Part shown: one piece after another, positions 33,690 to 44,600 of the stretch | Position numbering within the stretch: position 1 is the stretch's first letter | How the letters are laid out: every line of letters starts with the position of its first letter | Assembly (NCBI RefSeq): GCF_910592395.1 | Contig: NC_088322.1 | Coordinates: 8,489,431-8,553,430, forward strand | Length of the DNA: 64,000 nucleotides | DNA from: Lineus longissimus | Taxonomy: Eukaryota; Nemertea; Pilidiophora; Heteronemertea; Lineidae | Reading direction: 5' to 3' | Made by a program: the position numbers and the translations under genes | The notes under the pieces: model-generated | Told to the model about the DNA's origin: nothing | Database searches by the model: none | What the model saw: the letters and a program-made list of their open reading frames with translations, nothing else

Positions 33690-36600
33690 TCTTGAGTTGG
33701 AATAACAACCTACTTGCCAGAGGATCTGCTGCGAAGCTGGTGAAAAGGCTGTTGATATGCCCACCCTGACAGACAGACAGCAGCCAAAAAGGAAGGCAGA
33801 CGCAGACCGACGTCCTATAAACCATCATTGCGAATCAGAATCATGTGAACGGCGTTCCTCATGCAGCCACGAGACACGACCAATGGAAATAAATCTGTCA
33901 GTCACCGCGACATAAACCAGCCATCACGATGCTGATATCATTATCATACAATAGAATAGAAACTGCAAACACGCAAGGAAAAGGAAGAAAACACTTCAGA
34001 AATGAATGGGAAATTTGCATTTCAACAGATATTTCATCACACAGTGTTGCTGATTGCTATCACAATTCCAGATGGAAAAGCCATGTTTTGGGTGAAAGGT
34101 TTCTTTAAAGGGCCACCATCACTATTTTAGAACCTTTTGAGCGCAGAGTACCAGTGTTTGATCCCCCCAGCCCCCACACTCTAGTTTATGAATGAACCAA
34201 CTCAAACCTGATGGAAATATGGGCCTGAAGCATTTGTAGTCTACAAGGGGAATAGAATTAAGAATTTCTAAGCCAATTATCTTTTATGATTCATGTTTCT
34301 ATTACTTGTGGCCAGTGTATGGGAAGGGCCATTCACCAATACCATTATCTTTTTCAAATACAAGTACATTCCAGGTATTTCGCTTTGAAGGAAGTAGTCC
34401 CCACAGTCAAAAGTCTCGAGTAAAGGACCAGCGACACTCAGGCCAACCTAAATATTATGTTTGTTAGGCATATAAACCGGACTGCCTGTCCATCCCTGCC
34501 AACACAGCCCGATATCCAAAGTTGTCACTGACACGGACTAAAATATATCTTCAATGTTTTATTCTCATGAGAAAACTGATACCTTTTCTATTTCTACAAA
34601 AAGATTGTAAAACAACTATTTTTCCCGTATTCCCTAGCTGTGAATTGGGATGAAATTTCATTAGATACATATCTCCATCTTACATATTTTTGAAGGAGTA
34701 ATGGAAAATAAACCACCATCTGGCCCAAAAGCGAGATCAAAACCAACACCACACAACGCCAGACATGCCAACACCAAAAACAGCATCCAAGTTGCCTCGA
34801 ATAGCAACACAGTAAATTTTCCCTCATTAGGGATGGAGCACTCCCCCACTTCCTTTCTGTAAGGAGGCCCTAATTGTTCCATGACAATAGGGGCTCACCT
34901 TGAACAGGGCAAAATTCCCATGTCCTCAGCTGCCTGTCATGCCAGTGTTTCCGGTGGGACTACAATAGCGGGACGGAGATCAAAATGACCAATATTGTTT
35001 AGGTGATAATCGTTCTGATAGTTTGATAATTTAATAGCTCGTGGCTACCAAACATGCCAAATGCACAACAAAAAGAACTTTTCATGAATGAATTACATTT
35101 CTCTCTTTTAAAAAGGGATTTTTGCATGGCCAGCTTTTGGCCTAACTTCTACATTATCACCGCCTCAAGAAAATGTACCTTTTTACTTCCTGTTGAGCAG
35201 ACGAATGGCCAAGATATAGTTAGCTAGATTCGCTCTGCTGAATTCGAGATTAGGCAGTGTTCCTTACAGAGCAGAATTCCATAATAAATGACTTATTATT
35301 GTGCAAAATTCCCTCTGACTTGTTCAACATTTTGGATGATATCCCAGTCCAGGACAGGCTACATTTAGTTTGTCAGTTCATAGGAATTATTTCAGGCTCT
35401 TAAGAGCCCTGCCAACGAGCCATTTTAATCAAAACAACGGATATAATGGCTGCAGTGCGTGAATAGAATCACTTGCCTAACAACAAACTACAAGGGAAGC
35501 TGATATCAAATTGTATAATATTACATATACAGCTATTTTATCAAACTTGTGTGGAAACGAAGAAGAAATCCTCACAAAAACAAGAGATCAATCAACACCC
35601 TCAAGCACTCTCTCTCTCTCAGTCTCAAGATAGACTAAGATGCCTGGAATTGAATTCTAGTGTGTCTTTTTTTTAATTCCTTTCTCAGGAAATCTATTTC
35701 AGTCGAAACTCATCTAATTCCACTTCATCCCTTCGGGGTCCTTTGTCACCACAAACCTTGAACCCCTCACTCACAAGGAAGGGCATCAGTTTCATCTGTC
35801 GAAACTTCCGCTGAACAATGCTAAGCAAATTTTGTCCCATCAGATTCTGTGGGACAGAACAAGGGTTTCTTCAATTATACAAATCTGTTATTTCCGGTCC
35901 CTTGTACTCAGACACACAATTCATAATGAATTAGGGGGGTTTTTAAATGGGAGTCTGTCCCTTCTTTTTTTTCACAAATCACCAAACGGAGACAACAAAC
36001 CAACATTCTTGATAATTTTTAAGTAAAGCATCAGAAATTTGAAAATACACACTTTCACTTTCATAGCATTATGTCCAGCATTGTCAGAGAAGCGTAAATT
36101 GTCACTGCTATGCTCCAACATACATGGTGCCAAAATGTGTATTTTTAAAGGGGCAAAGATGCATAGGGATGGGTTAATGATACAGAGAGCCATGTGATAC
36201 CCGGAAATGCAGGTCTCATTAATTATTTCATAGACAGGAAATAACACTCTACAACATATAGGCCAACTTTCAACCTTAAGCGCAGTAGCCTCCTCAAACC
36301 ATGAATGAAATTGACCAATTAGTGCCAATTACTTTATTAGGTACACAGGTTGATGGGTCACCTACTGCGACTTGTGAAATGTTGGTAGGACAAGGACATG
36401 ATCACAGGCCGAGTTCAATATTCTCTTTGGCCTGAGGTGCAGCAAGTTTTCCTTTTTTGCATCCGGACAAAATGTTGGCACCCGGACAGATTCAAGGAGT
36501 TGGTTTTGGATAGAGCACCCAGACAGATTTTGCTGCCTACCAGTACCAACCAGTGCCAAAACATGGCTGCAGCACCTGGGCAAAGATTGGTGTGGAGAAC

Positions 36601-38610
36601 ACTGCAAATAAGGATGGAGACCAGCACCACTTACATGTACGATCACCTTGACATACAAGTCTCTGAGAACGCAATGCGTGTTCATCGATCTCTACAAGCC
36701 AACTCAGATGTCCTACCCATGTTCGCAGGGGAATTTTTACTTGCTAGGGCATGTAAGGCAAGATATCATGATCTAAACCAAGTCAAAGGGGAAAAGTTTG
36801 AAATCCACCGAAATCAGAAATGTTACATCCTTGTACTATAGAACTCTCTCATCACTTCAAGGTTTGCAGCATGTTCTGCTGACCTCATGCACAACCAACT
36901 AAGCCTCCAGGGGGAGGAATCTGTAGGACCATCTGATAATCGGCTGAAAATACATAGTTCACCTGTGCAACACCAACACATTACAGTACAATGTAAACAA
37001 ACGGAATGCATCATGTGGCTGGCATAGGATTTCAGGGTAGAAATCTTGTTATGTAACCGGAACTCAGAACTACCTTTACATGTAGGCCATGCATTCCAGT
37101 TGTTCAAACTGCTGAAATGCAAACCGTTCAAATCTTTCAGACCTGAGAAAGGGCAGAAAGGTTTGGCCAAAATTGCCACCATGGTCCATGAAGTTGATTT
37201 GTTTCATAATTGAAAGTGCCCTACATTCAAATTCTATTTTGAACACTTTCCTTTTTGGTAATATTTCACTCAACACTAATTGTCGCAAATTTTTGATATC
37301 AATCGACTGCTTCATACTTAGCATCAACATAACGAGCTAGTCAATAAGTCAAGCAAAATGGACGCCGACAACTCCCTATATATATAGACATTACAGAAGC
37401 ACCAGGCCATCAGACAAAGAGAAATCTAAAGCATGAGAAATAGGCCAATGCATAAAACGAAAACGGCACGTCCATCTCTGTCATACAGTGCTTTGTATTT
37501 GAAAGATTTACCAAAACAGACCAAGCTTCTATTCATATCAATCAGAGTGGTAGTTATTGGCAAGGAAAGCATGAGGGATGGTATGTTAGTGATACCGGTA
37601 GTTATATTTCCATTAAAAATTGTTTTTAGAAAATTGGACCAAGTTTGACAGATGGTCAACTCACCAACACAACAATTGTTTCGGTCTTTTTGAAAAAATG
37701 TCATAAGATTTATTTGATATACCTAGTGTATTAGCTACGTATTTCTACGGACATCCATGATTTCATGCAATTGCAAAGTAGTTTTGGTCAGAGAAGCTGC
37801 AGTGCTATTACAATACCAGTACTTTTGGGTGTCATTCCCCAAATTGTAGTTCCAATTAATAAAATACGCCCACGCTTTAGCTGATAAACTCAACATTCCG
37901 TATTTGATGTATTCATTCATCCCAGAAAACTTATAGGCTATATTCATCTATGTGGGCCGTTTTATGTTGTCTTGTTCGGCCGTCGCTCTTATTCTCAACA
38001 AGGAAGTAAGTCTGAACCATGATTGATGTTGGGTGATAATGAAATGAACCATGATGTCAGATGATTTACATACATAAAGCCATTTGAAAACCAGCTATCT
38101 CAGAAAAGACTCCATCTCTGAGCGCGCAGGGATCTGTCTAACTCTAAGTCAGCGTCTGTGTTTTGAAGTCCCGTTGGTCAAATTTCACGATTCGAGAGTC
38201 AAGGCGACCAAGCTTCCTCACCTTGTCTAAGTACTCTGAACGTAGGATATCAATCCACCATGAAAAGGCTTTGGGAATACATAGGCTGAGGTGACTGCTG
38301 CTTACTGATGCATGCCATCAATGCATGCATGCACAGATGCATGCATGCAAATCGGGCTCAGGCTGTCTCATCATTTTTAGATAACCAGTCACAAAATTGC
38401 TTCTCCTCACCACCAGAGACATTCAAGCAATACCATATCTAACACAAAGGTAGAATAAAATCTGACAAATCAATGATACTCACAAAAAGTATATTTCCTT
38501 CAACCCAAATAGGGTTTTAATCGAGTATTTCAGCTGCAAAATTAGTGAAAACAGTGTCTTCCTGGTTATCAATTCTCACGATGCGCTGCGAGAATGAGCG
38601 AGATGATAGG

Positions 38611-38622
38611 TGCGCCTGCGCA
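38611..38622 (+). promoter_or_regulatory. NRF1-type site in the NOP58 promoter
   Basis: TGCGCCTGCGCA is a near-perfect match to the palindromic NRF1 element (two GCGC halves around a two-base centre), 42 bp before the NOP58 ATG. NRF1 sites are common near start sites of housekeeping genes in animals. No TATA box is apparent. The match is seen; the function is inferred. Confidence 0.55.
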
Positions 38623-38663
38623 GTAGCTAGCAGGAACCTCGTGGTCAAAAATCGATTTCCAAA

Positions 38664-41600
38664 ATGTTGGTGCTGTTCGAAACACCGGCTGGTTATGCCG
38701 TTTTCAAGGTATAAAAACGAATAAAAGCAATGAAAAATGATTAAGTGATGAAACTAGATAATGGAAAATACAAGCATTTCCAAGATCACTGCTCAGATTA
38801 CGGAGATTTTCGTCATTTGCTGTTGTCCTTCGCGAAAAAATTTCTCAACTGCAGCGCCATCTATGTTGTTGACCATGTGGCTTCTGTACATTTTGTACAC
38901 AGAATGCATGCAAGTGTAAAAAAATTTAGAATAATTTGTTCCTACTTCAATAAAAGTTGGTCAAGGATGTCATGATCTCCAGCTCTTCCCCACGGCCACA
39001 CACTACACCACCAAAAAAAACCCCCAGAGATTTGTGCGATTTCCATACGCCAGCACACTCGCCTGGACTGCGGTAGGCCTTTCTGTCCAGTCATGCCGTC
39101 TCGGGACTCCGTTTACTCTCTGGACATTTTCTTGGTAAAACCATCTAATGATTGATTGATATGGAACAATGTGGGCTGGTGCAATAATGGGACCTTGGCA
39201 TGGCAACTAACGTTATTTGACCATATTTCAGCTACGAATTGATGCAGTTGTTCTTAACTTGTTTATTTTCTAGCTCCTGGATGAGAAGAAACTCAGCAAG
39301 GCCGAAAATCTCTATCTTGACTTTGAGACGCCAGAGAAAGCAGCAAATGTGTATGTAGAGGATTCCTTCCATTCTTTCCTTCTCTTTCCCTTCATCAATT
39401 CAAAGGTTTGCCTGTTTCAAGACGCAAAGTCTCGAGATGAAATTGAAAAGCTTCGCCGGAAACTAATTTGAAAGATCGATCGAGAGATGAGTGAATAGTT
39501 TCTGTGATGAATACTTAACCTCCTGACCTGTGCTTGCTCAGTATGAAGTCAGCTAGGGACGTAAATCTGAGAAACTTCTATTTTTTTCTATCAAGTATAG
39601 ATTAATCCATACTATCTTCTATTACGGCTCTGTTCTTGTTCTTCTGAAGGGACCTCTTTCAAATATGGTTGGTAACGATACTGATCCTGGCAGTCATCAG
39701 TAGATTCTCTATAATTACCCAAGTCCTTTCTTCTCTTTATCTGTTGGTTTATGATCAATTCTTACTTTTCTAGAGTCAAACTGAAGTCATTCTCAAAGTT
39801 CAAAGACACGACAGAGGCTCTAGCAGGTATGTTTTAGACCCTTTGCCTTTATTCTCTGATTTTCTGTCTCGGTGATGATGAATTTTCCTCCTGAACTGGA
39901 CTTTGTTCTGTGTGAAGTCACCTAGGGACGTAAATCTGAGAGACAGTAGGAGTGATATAAAATTGATAACGCATTATAGTCAATGACTGGGCATTTCTGG
40001 AATTGCACTCAGTTGATTTTGGCCCGAGTCATGAGTGCTTGTCATGTAGCAGGACAACAGCAGTCCCCTAAATTATCCCAAATACACACTGTTAAATGGC
40101 GTGAACAAATCGGAGGGCAGTCGAAATTACCAAAAAGTTTCTGACTCACTGGGTTTTCTTGACGTTGAAATGGTTGAATCTGCTCTGAATGACATCACAA
40201 ATCAAATAGGCAAATAGTTCTATATGCCATTTAAAAGACAAATGTTCGAGTCAACGCAATGAAATCTTCAAAATAACCCTCATCAAAGAAGGAGGTAATG
40301 TTCCCAATATTGTCTTTGAGATGCCTGAAAAGAAAGTCCAGTCATCGTGCAGTTGCATGAATGTCTGTTGGAAATATTGAGTTAACTGTTGCACTTTGGT
40401 ACATCTCCATTCCTGTGTTCACTTTTCAGCCGCTACTGCTGCTGTAGAGGGAAAGATGGGCAAAGCATTGAAGAAGATGCTCAAGAAGATTGTGGCTAAG
40501 GAGGCACATGAAGAGCTAGCAGTAGCTGACGCTAAGTTGGGCAACATTATCAAGGTAATGGTCCTAAATGCAATGCAACAGGCGACCCCGCGTGCGTCGG
40601 ATAACTGTCTTGTTGCAATGATGATCAACACCACATGAATGGCACTTTGTGTTGTGTGTAGTCAACTTGGGACGTAATCCTGAGCAACATGACATTGAAG
40701 TAATAGAAATGTGCATTTTTTGACACGTCGGATAAGTCTGTTTCATCTGTTTTATCTCAAACTGTATGGGAGTGCAAGCAACACTTTTCTATCGCTCCAC
40801 GATTACCTGTATTAAAATATGAAAATGCTTCTCATTTATACCAGGTTGACTTGGCAATCAAAATAACCCATTCCCCTATGATTTTAGGAAAAATTGGAAC
40901 TGCAATGTGTGTCAAACTCAGCAGTCCATGAACTAATGAGGGGAATCCGTGCGCAGATGGACAGTTTAGTAACAATCCCTGAGAAAGAGATGTCAGCCAT
41001 GGCATTGGGTTTAGCTCACAGGTAAGCCCTGATTATTGGCCGCTGCAGTGTCAAAGCTGTCCTAATCTATTTATCATTATTTATAAAGCCAAGAGTCATT
41101 TCTGAATATAATGTGGCATCATACATTGTATTTCAATTTTCTGTCATGGTTTAGACTTTTCACAAAATTCAAGTTCATTCATCGACAGGGCTAAAAAAAC
41201 TCTCTGAAAATAGTCTTTTGGGGGATGAAACTTGGCCCAGGACCCTCAATCTCGTGCGCTTTTCTTCCAATCATCTTTGCCAAAACATTGAAACTAGATG
41301 CATATTTCTTTCATTACAGTCTATCACGTTACAAGCTGAAGTTCAGCCCTGATAAAATTGACACAATGATCGTCCAAGCCATATGTAAGTATGACTGAAA
41401 GACTGGATGGAGGCTTGCTACCAGTCTTTAGATAACCTGTTTGCTCAAATAAACCGATGTCTTTTGCCTTGATGATTAGTAAAAAGTAGTGGCCTGAAGT
41501 TCTGACAATCATTTGTCGGCAACGTGTGGTCAAACAAACTAATGAGAGGCTTATTCTATCTCTTCTGCATTCAGCTTTCAAATTGTGTTTTGTATTGATG

Positions 41601-44600
41601 TGTATATTATTCCGATATTTCTGTATATTGTTCCGATTTTGCATCTCCAAAGCAGCAGTCCTTGATGTGGCCAGATTGCCTTGCCCACATGACCTAAAAT
41701 GAAATCTCTTGTAGCATTTAAACCTCTTCTCATCAAAGAGTCTACTCTATTTCAGCTCTCCTGGATGACCTCGACAAAGAACTGAACAACTATATCATGA
41801 GAGCGAGAGAGTGGTACGGATGGCATTTCCCCGAGCTCGGCAAAGTTATCACAGACAACTTGGCGTACGCCAGGGTCGTGAAAGCTATCGGTACGTGGAA
41901 ATATTGCTCGAAGATTAAATTAAAAATTGGTTGAAATTGGTCGTCGGGGGAAAAATTGTTTTTTTCATTTCTCTCTATTTTATGGTCGGGGGAGTGAAAA
42001 AAAGTGTGTCAAAAATGGCCATCGGGACTTTTATTTGTTCCACTTTCCGGAAAATGATCACAGTGGGATTCGTAACCCAACAAATAAAAAAATGTGGCCT
42101 AAGATGAAAAAAGATGTCGCAGCAGTCGATGATGATTTAAATATTTCTGTTAAAAGATGAGGAATCTTTATCGTCACTATCTCTTCTGAGGCTGCTGCGA
42201 ACAGAATAAATACTTTGAATTGAAGTTCAGAAAATTTAATGAAGGTATTATCACTTTCTGTAACAACGGATGGGATGATTTCACCCTACTTGGGGGCAAA
42301 GTTGCCCCATTTTACTTTAGTTTTCAGGTTTTATCTTCTTATATTTGCCATATCATAGTGAAAAATATATCTTATCAATTGTAGCACTCGAATGAATATC
42401 ATCATAGGATCGATATGGTTTATAATCGCGTCAAAAATTGACGTCTTTATTTTGCTTTTCTTCACCAAGGTGATCGTACAAATGTCGCCAAAATGGACCT
42501 TTCGTCGATTCTGCCCGAGGAGTTGGAACAGGAAGTGAAGGAGGTCGCAGAGATCTCCATGGGAACCGAAGTGTCTGAAGAAGATATCACGAATGTGATC
42601 TTCCTGTGTGACCAGGTGAGAAATGAGCCGGCATCTGAATTTTCCGTTGTCTTCGTTTTAATAGGGGAAAGGACCGTGAGGAAATTTAGTTTGAATATAA
42701 TCACAATGATGACAAAGTTATCCGAAATTTGACACAAATTATTTCCTTGTCTTGATTGTAAATTGATTGAATAATTGTCAGATATAGCCAATGATGTATA
42801 CAACCACTTTGTCTTATATTTCAATAACTGATGAAAAACTTTTCGTCACTACCACTGAGGCTGTATTAAGATTTCTCCGCAATGACATTGTGGGTCATCC
42901 TTTGTGGTCTGTTCGCCTCCAGGAAGGTGTTCTCTAAGCCTGAGCGACCCTTACAATCTTATGCAGTGAGTGAAACGATGAGGATGACAGAATCAAGAAA
43001 TGTGCGAAAAGACTTTTTTTAGAACCACCACTGCTTTCAGAAAAAAAGGTGTCTGTGAAAATTCACCTTTTGAGTGGAGGTGTGTGGTAGAACTGTACTC
43101 TAATTAATGGTGATGTTTATTTTTTTAGGTTATAGAAATCACAGAGTACAGGACACAACTTTACGACTATTTGAAGAATCGTATGATGGCAGTAGCGCCA
43201 AATCTGACAGTCCTGGTTGGTGAATTGGTGGGCGCTCGGTTAGTTGCTCATGCAGGTAAGGAAACATCCCCTTTGGGGCCATCCATAAAGTATGTGCGAT
43301 TCAGACTTGGGATTTAGAGACACCCCTCTCCTGTATCACTCAAGATTTTGTGTGAGTGCCATTCTCAGTTCTTTGGTTTAAAAGCATTTTAAAAATTTTT
43401 TATCTGGATCAAAACACTCTTGCGCGAATTTAGCTTATGACTTGTGTCAGCAGTCGATGATGATTTAAATTTTCTGACCAAGATGAGGAATCTTTATCGT
43501 CACTATCTCTTCTGAGGCTGCTGGTACATTTGACGCTACATTTTAGTTATTTAAAAATTCAATGAAAAATTGAAAATGAGGAATTATTGCATACATCTTT
43601 TTATGTCTTCAGGTTCCCTGATGAATCTCGCCAAACACCCTTCGTCAACTGTTCAGATTCTTGGCGCAGAGAAAGCGTTATTCCGAGCTTTAAAAACCAA
43701 ACACGACACGCCCAAATATGGTCTTATCTACCACGCCTCTCTCGTGGGGCAGACAACACCAAAGAATAAAGGAAAGGTCAGTATTCACCCTTTCAGGAAG
43801 GGGTGTGATAGAAATTTTTTGAATTTTTTGAAAATTTTTATCTTCCCTTTACTAAGTCGGCAGGATGTATCAGCCAGTGATGTAAAATCTTTCTATATAT
43901 ATCTTATTTAGATGATGAAAAAACTTCGTCACTACCACTGAGGCTGATTCTGCGTTCTCCACCGTCTCGATATTATTGATAATAATTTGATAATAGTCTA
44001 GAAATCTTTCTGGTTATCGACCATTGATAGATTCTTTGGTTCTCTTCCAGATATCGCGTATGTTAGCCGCCAAGACGTCACTAGCCATTCGAGTGGATGC
44101 CTTAGGAGAGGATGTCAACTCTGAGCTTGGTATCGAACACAGGGCAAAGTTGGAATCAAGGTTACGATATCTCGAGGAGGGAGGGGTAAGTTGATAAATC
44201 AGTCGTGAGCCAAGTTGGAATCGAGGTTGTGATATCTTTATGAGGGAAGGGCAGATTGATGCATTACCTGTGATGCATTGCTGTGATTTAGAGAGAACTT
44301 GCTAAAAATTATTATCAGTCATCATGAAGCAAATGGCCCATAAGTTTTCAGTATGTTCTACAGCAGTCCAGTTCGCACCATCTGAGCTAAAAAAAAGTGG
44401 AACGCCATTACTTAAGATTTAAAATTACCCCGTCTTAGGGTGGACATTTTCCCCCTTTTTAGGGGGGAAACAGTTCTTTGGTCATTTTGCCTTGAGCCTC
44501 GATGATTAGTAAAAAGTAGTGGCCTGAAGTGCTGACAGCCAGTCAGAAACATGTGGTCAAATAAACTACTGAGAGGCTTGCACATACCCAGGGCTGCATA

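Larger units (their letters stand above)
31067..38610. other. Intergenic or upstream region between the SOCS gene and NOP58
   Basis: This 7.5 kb holds no coding sequence I can support. The longest open frame (about 147 codons on +, near 36398-36841) has no family character. The region probably includes a 5' non-coding exon and first intron of the SOCS gene on the - strand. Contents: two full family A MITEs (31327-31493, 33518-33689), two local tandem duplications (32593-32750 and 32850-33185), a poly-C run near 31589, and an alternating TGCATGCA palindromic cluster near 38310-38350. Confidence 0.5.

Noticed and set aside
36398-36841. 147-codon + strand frame upstream of NOP58
   Set aside because: No recognisable domain, no splice context and no promoter feature. 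Overlapping frames of similar quality exist on the other strand.
38709-39273. A snoRNA in NOP58 intron 1 (GTGATGA near 38746)
   Set aside because: No D box with a matching terminal stem follows at the right distance. Intron 5 was checked likewise without success.
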